Shown here: positions 35,504 to 42,655 of the stretch, one piece after another
Position numbering within the stretch: position 1 is the first letter of the stretch
Layout of the letters: every line of letters begins with the position of its first letter
Assembly: GCA_018824085.1 (NCBI GenBank)
Contig: JAHJHI010000013.1
Location: 1 to 64,000, forward strand
Reading direction: 5' to 3'
Length of the DNA stretch: 64,000 bases
Source: Gammaproteobacteria bacterium
Lineage (GTDB): Bacteria; Pseudomonadota; Gammaproteobacteria; Burkholderiales; Rhodocyclaceae
The notes under the pieces: model-generated
Database searches by the model: none
What the model saw: the letters and a program-made list of their open reading frames with translations, nothing else
Told to the model about the DNA's origin: nothing
Position numbers and translations under genes: made by a program

Positions 35504-35547
35504 CATGAAAAAGGCCGTCCCGGTTTGCCGGAACGGCCTTTTTCATG
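35504..35547. terminator. Bidirectional terminator between nrtCD and nosR
   Basis: CATGAAAAAGGCCGT (35504-35518) pairs perfectly with ACGGCCTTTTTCATG (35533-35547). The A-run and T-run inside the 15-bp stem let it work on both strands. The stop codon of the minus-strand nosR-like gene (35543-35545) lies inside the 3' arm. Confidence 0.92.
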
Positions 35548-37672
35548 ACGTTGCCGGTGCACCCCTCACCGGTATCGACACCGGTACGACGGTGCGGCCC
35601 TTGCGCGCGTAGAGCAGTACCGGCGCGCAGCGCTGCGGGTCGGCGTGGATGCCGACACAGTCGAGGCACTGGAAGCAGTCGTCATAACGGATGTCGCCGG
35701 AGCGGTCGATCGCGTCATATTCGCAACGGTGGCGGCAGGTCTGGCAGGGCTTGCCGCACTCGGCGCGACGCACCAGCCAGTCGAACCGGCGCAGCTTGCC
35801 GCCGAGCGCCATGGCGGCGCCGAGCGGACACAGGTAGCGGCAGAAGAACTTGTAGCTGAACGCACCGGCCAGCAGCAGGCCGAGCGCCCATGCAACATAC
35901 GGCCAGCTGCGGTCGAAGCCGACGGTGATCGCCGTCTTGAATGGCTCGATCTCCACCAGGCTTTCCGCCACCTTGGGCGCCAGTGCGGCGGCGATCACCA
36001 GTGCGAGCAGGATGACGAAGCGGCCGCGGTCCAGCACGCCGGCGAGCCGCGCAGGCAGGCGGATCTGCGGTACGTGCAGCGCTTTGGCCAGCATGGCCAC
36101 GAACTCCTGCAATGCGCCAAAGGGGCAGAGCCAGCCGCAGAACGTGCCGCGTCCCCAGATGAAGAAGCTGATGGCGGTGAAGGCGATGATGAGCAGCGAC
36201 ACCGGGTCGTACAGGAAGCTCGCCAGATTCTGGCCGGCGGACAGCGTCTTGATGGCGCCGGTGATCTGCACGACGGACAGCTGTCCCTGCGCGTACCAGC
36301 CGATGAAGATCAGCGTGAAGGCGAGGAAGCCGCTGCGGAACAGCTTGAGCCGCAGCGCATTGCGCGCCATCCACTGCGGCTTTGACAGCACCACGGTCAG
36401 CAGCAGCAGTGCCGCACCGATGGCGGCGAGGTCGGGCCAGCGGCCCTGCCAGGCAAGCAGCCACTCGGGCAGCGGCGTCGGCGGATACGCGAACAGCGAC
36501 GCGGGTGGTGCGTAGTCGAACGAGACGCTCTTGTGCGTGATTCGCGGCAGCATCATGCCCTTTGCGCGGGTGATCGTCAGTGCGAGCTGCATCGGCCGCG
36601 CGGGGTCGAGCGCCGCCTCGGCATAGACGCGGAACACGCCGGATGCGTTGAAGCGCGGCGCGCCTTCCGGTGCCGGATGGTCGAACACGAGATCGCGCAT
36701 TTCGGCCGGCAGATCGCCCTGCGTCAGCGACAGCCGCGGCGGCGGTGTGCCCGGCACGAAGTCCCTGCCAAGAAAGGCCTCGCGCCCGCGGCTGGCTATC
36801 CACAACGCATGCTGGCCCGGTTCGAGCTTCTGCATCAGGTCGGCATGGCGCGCATCGCCAAGTACCGCGCGGCCGATGCCGGGTGCGTTCAGGTAGCCGA
36901 CGTAGAGCTCGATCAGCGTGTCGTCCGGGTGTGCGAGTGCGTCGTCGTCCACGCCTTCTCCGTCGGTGCCGGCAAACAGCTTCTCTGCTTCCCGCTGCGT
37001 TACCGTCAGCCGGCCGATCCAGCCGCGTTCGACCAGCGCGTCGAAGGACAGTTTTTCGTAGACGTCAGTGCGCGCGTGCGCGGCGGGGCCGCGCGATCCG
37101 GGGTCGGCGAAGCCGAGCCGGGCGCGTGCCACGGCCAGACCGGCGGCCAGCACCGTCTGGTTCACGATGCGCACCGAGGCGGTCGCCTTGGTCACGCCGT
37201 CCAGCACCACGCGCCGCTCGCTGCCGCCGGTTCGCGTGTTGCCGTAGGCCGACGACACGGTGATTTCCTGGCGCAGGTTGCGTCCGGCGTACTGCTTCAC
37301 GAATTCGTTGAGGGGTGCTTCGCCCAGACCGCTGAGGAATACCGGTTCGTGCTGGCGCAGTACCGTGACGTCCGTGAAGGTGCCGCTGCGGTCCAGCGTG
37401 ATGAGCAGATTCATCGGCGTGCCCTCGAAGCCGGGGATGGGGGCGAGGTCTATCGATTCGAACACATAGGCGACCGGGCCGGCGTCCGGCTCCAGTTCGC
37501 TGGTGACGGGCCAGGCGGGCACGTCGGCCAGCTTCGGCTGCACGTGCAGCGGCGGCGGAAAGCGGCGCGCCAGCTGGTCCAGCGACAGGTCGCCGGCGAG
37601 TGCCGGGAACATGTGCAGCAACGCCAGCGTTGCGACGCAGACGCGGATGATGCGCAGGGCGGTCAGGGCCAT
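35543..37672 (-). CDS. nosR: NosR/NirI-family FMN-binding and 4Fe-4S membrane protein
   Basis: A 709-residue NosR-type protein: signal peptide (ending FPALAGDL, about residue 25), periplasmic FMN-binding domain with the flavinylation-type motif DGVTKATASV (near 160-170), several transmembrane helices (from about 410), the two C-X3-CP motifs (CGWLCPFG and CRYLCPLG) and a C-terminal polyferredoxin-like Cys cluster (CGKPCQTCRHRC...CFQCLDC). NosR supplies electrons for N2O reductase NosZ or related Nir systems. No nosZ or nir genes are in the window. Symbol given by family, not by proven role. Confidence 0.85.
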   Translation of the reverse strand: MALTALRIIRVCVATLALLHMFPALAGDLSLDQLARRFPPPLHVQPKLADVPAWPVTSELEPDAGPVAYVFESIDLAPIPGFEGTPMNLLITLDRSGTFTDVTVLRQHEPVFLSGLGEAPLNEFVKQYAGRNLRQEITVSSAYGNTRTGGSERRVVLDGVTKATASVRIVNQTVLAAGLAVARARLGFADPGSRGPAAHARTDVYEKLSFDALVERGWIGRLTVTQREAEKLFAGTDGEGVDDDALAHPDDTLIELYVGYLNAPGIGRAVLGDARHADLMQKLEPGQHALWIASRGREAFLGRDFVPGTPPPRLSLTQGDLPAEMRDLVFDHPAPEGAPRFNASGVFRVYAEAALDPARPMQLALTITRAKGMMLPRITHKSVSFDYAPPASLFAYPPTPLPEWLLAWQGRWPDLAAIGAALLLLTVVLSKPQWMARNALRLKLFRSGFLAFTLIFIGWYAQGQLSVVQITGAIKTLSAGQNLASFLYDPVSLLIIAFTAISFFIWGRGTFCGWLCPFGALQEFVAMLAKALHVPQIRLPARLAGVLDRGRFVILLALVIAAALAPKVAESLVEIEPFKTAITVGFDRSWPYVAWALGLLLAGAFSYKFFCRYLCPLGAAMALGGKLRRFDWLVRRAECGKPCQTCRHRCEYDAIDRSGDIRYDDCFQCLDCVGIHADPQRCAPVLLYARKGRTVVPVSIPVRGAPATS

Positions 37673-37714
37673 GGACGGAACTTGGCTTGGAACGATCCGA
37701 GACGCTAACACGGC

Positions 37715-37743
37715 TGCAACATTGCCTTACGTTGCACTGCAAC
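37715..37743. promoter_or_regulatory. TGCAAC/GTTGCA palindromes between nosR and the Sel1 gene
   Basis: TGCAAC (37715-37720), GTTGCA (37731-37736) and TGCAAC (37738-37743): the last two form a perfect GTTGCA-C-TGCAAC palindrome. It lies in the divergent promoter region of nosR and the Sel1 gene. Similar elements occur at 641-662 and 29830-29887. Regulator unknown. Confidence 0.4.
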
Positions 37744-37803
37744 TCGATGGCCCCGGCGCCGGTCGCACACATACGTACTGTCGTTCCGGGAGGCCTCACC
37801 CCG

Positions 37804-38373
37804 ATGTCCGCGAATCGATCTTCCGGCGCCATTCCGTTCGCGCTGAGAGCCGCCATCGGGCTCGGCCTGCTGCCGCCGTCGGCCGCGACGCTGTTCGGCA
37901 GCGACAACGCGGCCGTCGTTCGCATGCCGACGCAGGCTCTCGCCAGGGCTGCGGCCGAGTTCCGCATGGGCCGGCATGCCGAGGCGCGGCGTATCTGGCG
38001 CGTGCTGGCGCGGTGTGGCCATGCCGAAGCCTGGTACCGGCTCGGCCTGCTCGCAGAGGGCGGTCTGGGAGAAGCGCGTGATCCGGGTGAAGCACGGCGG
38101 CGCTACGAGAATGGCGCACGCGCCGGCAGCCGTCCCGCTGCGCTGCGCCTCGGCATGCTGCTGCAGACCGGCAGGCTCGGCGTGACCGATCCTGCGGGCG
38201 CGCGGCGCTGGCTCAAGGCGGCGGCCGATGCCGGGGAGGGTTCGAGCGCGGAGCAACTCGACGCGCTGCGTGCGCTGGCGCGTGCAGCGCGTCCGGTGCG
38301 CAGCGTCAGGCTGCTGTCAACGGCAAGGTCAAACGTGCTCGCAGGCCGCCTTCCTCGCATCGATGGAGCGTGA
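37804..38373 (+). CDS. Sel1/TPR-repeat protein
   Basis: A 189-residue protein with two or three Sel1-like repeats (AEAWYRLGLLAEGGLGEARDPGEARRRYENGARAGSRPAALRLGMLLQTGRLG, residues about 78-140) after a hydrophobic N-terminal segment. Sel1 proteins are scaffolds for protein-protein contacts. The tail is basic. The last 68 bases overlap the end of the convergent kinase gene. Start at ATG 37804; an upstream ATG at 37687 would add a non-homologous stretch. Confidence 0.65.
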   Translation: MSANRSSGAIPFALRAAIGLGLLPPSAATLFGSDNAAVVRMPTQALARAAAEFRMGRHAEARRIWRVLARCGHAEAWYRLGLLAEGGLGEARDPGEARRRYENGARAGSRPAALRLGMLLQTGRLGVTDPAGARRWLKAAADAGEGSSAEQLDALRALARAARPVRSVRLLSTARSNVLAGRLPRIDGA

Positions 38374-39709
38374 GATCACCGCCCTGAGCGCGTGCGATCG
38401 CGCGCGCGATGGCCAGCCCGAGCCCGCTGCCGCCGGTGTGACGGGCACGCGACGCCTCAAGCCGCACATAGGGTTCAAACACGCGTTCGAGTTCTTCTTC
38501 CGGAATGCCCGGGCCGTTGTCGTCGATGTCGATCCGGACACCGTGCTCGGTCGACGACATCGTGACCTTGATGTGCCCGCCGCCGTAGCGGCGTGCGTTG
38601 TCCATCAGGTTGGCCAGACAGCGGCGCACGACGGACGGACGCAAGGTGACCGGTTTCGCGATGTGGCCGTGCACCGAAATGTCGGCACCGAGCGCGGCGA
38701 TGTCGTCGGCCACGCCTTCCACCAGCGCGTCCAGCCGGGTCGGTGACGGTGCTTCCGAACTTTCTCCGGCACGCAGGAAGGCGAGCGTGTCGTCTATCAG
38801 TGTTTCCATTTCGGCAAGGTCGCGCTCGATCGCCTCGCACACCGGGCTCTGCGGCAGCTGTTCCAGACGCAGGCGCACACGCGTGATCGGCAGACGCAGG
38901 TCGTGCGACACACCGGCCAGCGCCTGCGCCCGCGTGTGGATCAGCGTGCGCAACGCGCGCTGCATGCGGTTGAACGCGCGGGCTGCACTGGCCACCTCGC
39001 GCGGACCGGCCTCACGCAGCGGCGCCTGTTCGAGGTCGCTGGCCAGTCCGTCGGCCGCGCGCGCGAACATGGCGAGCGGACGCGTCAGGCGGCGCACCAC
39101 CCAGACCGACAGCAGGCTGACGGCGGCGGCCACCATCAGCAGGCCGCCGATGATGCGCAGCGGTCGCTCGACCGAGGCTGGCGGCGGCAGGTAGTGGACG
39201 GTGAGCACGCTGCCGTCACGCAGCCGCGCCTGCGTGGACACGACCTCCATCGGCTTCTTCAGCAGGCGGTGTGCAAGCGGAGGATGACGCTGCCGCCGCA
39301 GCGACGAACCGTCGTGCAGCGCGGCCGGCGACATTTCCTGCATGACGACCTGATGCGGGTAGCGTTCGGCGATGCGCTCGCGCAGCTTGCCGGCGAATAT
39401 GTCGAAGTCGTCATTGAGCGGCTGCATCGCCGCGTACCAGGGCTCGTCGAGCGACAGCGATGTGCTCGGGCTTTCCAGCAGGCGCAACAGGCGCTGGCGA
39501 TCCGCCGGCGCGGTGTCGTCGATCAGCGTGATCGACTCCGCCATGCGTTGCGCGGCATATTCTCCGCGCATGTGCCGGGACAGGCGCACGCGGTCGTCCA
39601 CCACCAGCCACAGGCCCAGCGCGTTGGCAAGCAGCAGGCCGCCCAGCAGCACGCACAGCAGTTGCGCGAACAGCGTGCGCGGCCACAACGACGGGAGCCG
39701 GCGTTTCAA
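38306..39709 (-). CDS. Sensor histidine kinase, EnvZ/RstB-like
   Basis: A 467-residue kinase: two transmembrane helices (about 12-35 and 185-207) around a periplasmic domain of about 150 residues, HAMP (to about 260), HisKA with His in LAGVSHDLRLPITRV (about 275), and HATPase with LMDNARRYGGG, DDNGPGIP and GSGLGLAIARAIARAQGG. It overlaps the start of nothing but its own partner: its ATG overlaps the regulator stop by four bases. Cognate of the OmpR-type regulator just upstream. Signal unknown. Confidence 0.9.
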   Translation of the reverse strand: MKRRLPSLWPRTLFAQLLCVLLGGLLLANALGLWLVVDDRVRLSRHMRGEYAAQRMAESITLIDDTAPADRQRLLRLLESPSTSLSLDEPWYAAMQPLNDDFDIFAGKLRERIAERYPHQVVMQEMSPAALHDGSSLRRQRHPPLAHRLLKKPMEVVSTQARLRDGSVLTVHYLPPPASVERPLRIIGGLLMVAAAVSLLSVWVVRRLTRPLAMFARAADGLASDLEQAPLREAGPREVASAARAFNRMQRALRTLIHTRAQALAGVSHDLRLPITRVRLRLEQLPQSPVCEAIERDLAEMETLIDDTLAFLRAGESSEAPSPTRLDALVEGVADDIAALGADISVHGHIAKPVTLRPSVVRRCLANLMDNARRYGGGHIKVTMSSTEHGVRIDIDDNGPGIPEEELERVFEPYVRLEASRARHTGGSGLGLAIARAIARAQGGDLTLHRCEEGGLRARLTLPLTAA

Positions 39710-40437
39710 CAGTGCTTCTCCACGGGCGCCGACAGCACGTAGCCCTCGTTGCGCAGCGTGCGTATGATGCGCGGTTCCCGGCCATCGTCGCCGAGGCGTC
39801 GCCGCAGGCGACTGATCATCACGTCCACGGTGCGGTCGAACGGCCCCGCCGAGCGACCGGCAAGCACATCCATGAGCTGGTCGCGCGACAGCACGCGGTT
39901 GGGGTTTTCTGCCAGCGCGTTGAGCATGCGGAATTCACCGCTGGACAACGGTGTCACCACGCCCTGCGCATCGACCAGATGGCGCGCGCCGAGATCGAGC
40001 GTCCAGCCGGCGAATTTCAGCGACCGGGTGCTGCCGTCGCCGTCGCTGCTGTCGGGGGCGCGCCGCAGGATGCTGCGGCAGCGCGCCAGCAGTTCGCGCG
40101 GGTGGAAGGGTTTGGGCAGATAGTCGTCGGCGCCCATTTCGAGCCCGATGATGCGGTCCAGCTCGTCGCCGCGCGCGGTCAGCATGAGGATGGGCAGGCG
40201 CGAGCGCGCGCGGATTTCGCGGCATAGCGCCAGACCGTCGTCGCCCGGCAGCATGACGTCGAGGATGAGCAGGTCGCAGCCGTCGGCTTCGAGCGCGGAT
40301 CGCAGTCCGTGGCCGTCGGCCACGCAGCGCACCTGCATGTCGTGCTTGCCGAGATAGTCGCGCAGCAATTCACGCAGATCGGGATCGTCATCGACGACCA
40401 GGATGCGCGGCTGGGAAGGAGCGGTGTTCGAGGCCAT
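39706..40437 (-). CDS. OmpR-family response regulator
   Basis: A 243-residue regulator: receiver (VVDDDPDLREL, phospho-Asp in LLILDVMLPGDDG, Lys in LPKPFHPRELLAR) and winged-helix DNA-binding domain (LSSGEFRMLNALAENPNRVLSRDQLMD...TVDVMISRLRRRLGDD). The linker contains a Ser/Asp-rich stretch. It is divergent from the SSS symporter; GTAAA repeats lie between them. Confidence 0.9.
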   Translation of the reverse strand: MASNTAPSQPRILVVDDDPDLRELLRDYLGKHDMQVRCVADGHGLRSALEADGCDLLILDVMLPGDDGLALCREIRARSRLPILMLTARGDELDRIIGLEMGADDYLPKPFHPRELLARCRSILRRAPDSSDGDGSTRSLKFAGWTLDLGARHLVDAQGVVTPLSSGEFRMLNALAENPNRVLSRDQLMDVLAGRSAGPFDRTVDVMISRLRRRLGDDGREPRIIRTLRNEGYVLSAPVEKHC

Positions 40438-40498
40438 GCGGTCAGCTTAGCGATTCCGGAGCTGGCCGGGGGCATTCCGGACAATTGCGCACAGCGTG

Positions 40499-40514
40499 TT
40501 TACGCGCCATTTAC
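40499..40514 (-). promoter_or_regulatory. GTAAA direct repeat between the OmpR-type regulator and the symporter
   Basis: TTTAC at 40499-40503 and 40510-40514, i.e. GTAAA-N6-GTAAA on the minus strand (11-bp period), within the CpxR/OmpR-type spacing. Placed 62 bp upstream of the regulator start and 48 bp upstream of the symporter start, so it could serve either or both. Confidence 0.5.
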
Positions 40515-40561
40515 ATGACAGCGCGGGCTTGAAGGGCCGCGCACCGTCCTGGAGGAATCCG

Positions 40562-42091
40562 ATGCTGCAGACCGTCGATCTGGTCATCGTCGCCATCTAT
40601 CTGCTGGTCACGCTCGGCGTGTGCCTGTGCGTGATCCAGCGCAAGCCGGATGCCGACGAACTCTTTCTTGCCGGGCGCAGCCTCGGCCCGCTGGCGATCG
40701 GCCTGTCGCTGTTCGCGTCCAACATTTCGTCGACCACATTGATCGGCCTGCCGGGTGCCGCCTACAGCCACGGCATCGCGGTGGCGAACTACGAATGGAT
40801 GGCCGCGCTGGTACTGGTGTTTACCGCCGTATTCGTGCTGCCGGCGTTCATCGGCGGGCGACTGACGACGGTCCCGGAATTGCTGGAGCGCCGCTTCGAT
40901 GCGCGACTGCGCCGTTATCTGTCCGCCACCTCGCTGTTCCTCAGCCTCGCGCTCGACACCGCCGGCAGCCTCTATGCCGGCGCGCTCATCCTGTCGCAGC
41001 TCGTGCCGGGGCTGACCATCGGCACGACCTGCGCCGCGCTGGCGCTGTTTGCCGGCCTCTATACCGCTGCCGGCGGCCTGCGTGCCGTCGTCTACACCGA
41101 CATGCTGCAGGCCGTGGTGCTGCTGCTCGGCGCCTGTGTCATGAGCTGGGTCGTGTTCGGCCAGTTCGACTACAGCTGGCGCGCGGTGGCGGATGCGTTG
41201 CCGGCGGAGCGGCTGTCGCTGCTGCGCCCGATGGATGACCCCGCGCTGCCCTGGCTGGGCACTCTGATCGGCCTGCCGGTGCTCGGTTTCTACTACTGGA
41301 CGATGAACCAGTACGTCGCGCAGCGCCTGCTCGGCGCGCGCGACCTGCGCGCGGCCGGGCAGGGCGCCGTGTTCGCCGCGCTGCTCAAGCTGCTGCCACT
41401 GTTCCTCATGGTGATGCCGGGCGCGATGGCCGCCGCGCTGATGCCGGGGCTGGACCAGCCGGACACGGTGTTCGTGCGGCTCATCGTCGCCTATGCGCCG
41501 GTCGGTCTGGCCGGCCTGATGATCGCCGGGCTGCTGGCGGCCATGATGTCGAGCGTCGATTCGGCGCTGAATTCCGCGTCCACGCTGTTGATCTGCGATT
41601 TCGTGCAGCCGCGCAGACCGCAGATGACGGCGCAGCAGATGGGGCGCCTGGGTCGCTGGTCGACTCTCGGCTTCATGTTGCTGGCCGCGCTGTGGGCACC
41701 GCAGATCCAGCACTTTCCGGGGCTTTTCGCCTACCTGCAGCAGGCGTTTGCCTATGTCACGCCGCCACTGGTGGCGGTGTTCGCGCTGGCGATGATGAGC
41801 CGCCGCCTGAGTGCGTCAGCCGCGCTGCGCGCGCTCGTGACCGGACACCTGATCAGCGCGGCGGGATTCGCCGCCAGCATGGCCGGCTGGTTCACGCTGC
41901 ACTTCACCATCGTCGCCGGCGTGCTGTTCGGGCTCACGCTGCTGGCAGCGCCGCTCTGGCAGCTGCTGGGCGGCGCACCGACGACGGCGGTGCGCGTGCT
42001 GCCCGACCCGGCGCGCGCGCCGCGGTCGATCCGCGTCGGCGCCGCGCTTGTCGCCTTGCTGGTGGCTATTCTGGTTTGGGTTCTGCGCTGA
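40562..42091 (+). CDS. Sodium/solute symporter (SSS family)
   Basis: A 509-residue permease with about 13 predicted transmembrane helices and SSS-family signatures (LFLAGRSLGPLAIGLSLFASNISSTTLIGLPGAAYSHG in the N-terminal part; GLMIAGLLAAMMSSVDSALNSASTLLICDF near 340-370). Resembles SGLT-type sugar or related solute:Na+ symporters, but the substrate is not evident. GGAGGA 5 bases before the ATG. It overlaps the next minus-strand gene by 26 bases. Confidence 0.9.
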   Translation: MLQTVDLVIVAIYLLVTLGVCLCVIQRKPDADELFLAGRSLGPLAIGLSLFASNISSTTLIGLPGAAYSHGIAVANYEWMAALVLVFTAVFVLPAFIGGRLTTVPELLERRFDARLRRYLSATSLFLSLALDTAGSLYAGALILSQLVPGLTIGTTCAALALFAGLYTAAGGLRAVVYTDMLQAVVLLLGACVMSWVVFGQFDYSWRAVADALPAERLSLLRPMDDPALPWLGTLIGLPVLGFYYWTMNQYVAQRLLGARDLRAAGQGAVFAALLKLLPLFLMVMPGAMAAALMPGLDQPDTVFVRLIVAYAPVGLAGLMIAGLLAAMMSSVDSALNSASTLLICDFVQPRRPQMTAQQMGRLGRWSTLGFMLLAALWAPQIQHFPGLFAYLQQAFAYVTPPLVAVFALAMMSRRLSASAALRALVTGHLISAAGFAASMAGWFTLHFTIVAGVLFGLTLLAAPLWQLLGGAPTTAVRVLPDPARAPRSIRVGAALVALLVAILVWVLR

Positions 42092-42467
42092 CGCGCGGCG
42101 GCGAAACAAGCACGAGCAGCCCCAGCAGCAGGCCGGCGGCCGCGTAGTCGGTGCTGTACAGCACCAGGCCGGCGGCGCCGCTCAACAGCGCGATGCGTGC
42201 GAACGGCCGGCTGCCCGACAGCAGGGCCAGTGCACCGCTTGCCAGCGCCAGCCAGCCGATGCGCTGGTCGATGAACAGCTGCGGCAGCCAGGTGCGCAGC
42301 GCGCAGCGCCAGTCGTCGGTGCCACCGGCGCACAGGGCGCCCAGCGTGTCGGACTGCATCAGTCCGTAGCGGATGGCCAGCGCGCCGGCAAAGCTCAGGA
42401 AAACAGCGGCAAGCAGCCTGGAAGAGAAGCGCTTCGGCGCGGCATGATCAAGTGCGTCGTCAGGCAT
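42066..42467 (-). CDS. Small membrane protein of unknown function
   Basis: A 133-residue protein with three to four hydrophobic segments (about 20-38, 73-90, 96-125) and a conserved-looking WRCALRTWLPQLFIDQRIGW loop. Start ATG at 42467 (MPDDALDHAA). I do not recognise the family. Its end overlaps the symporter end by 26 bases. Divergent from the glucan synthase. Confidence 0.6.
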   Translation of the reverse strand: MPDDALDHAAPKRFSSRLLAAVFLSFAGALAIRYGLMQSDTLGALCAGGTDDWRCALRTWLPQLFIDQRIGWLALASGALALLSGSRPFARIALLSGAAGLVLYSTDYAAAGLLLGLLVLVSPPRVSAEPKPE

Positions 42468-42655
42468 GTGAGACTCGGTTGTAGGTGATTTCCGGCATGA
42501 CCGATGGGCGCAATTGCGCTGTGTTAGCATCGCCGCGCTGCAGCATCAGACCGGATTCGGCGTCAGTCGCGGCGTTCCGGTACAGGCATGCGCAGCCCTT
42601 TACCTTACCGGAAAAGCAGTGGCCGGCAACATCCGGCCGCGCACGCAAACACTGC

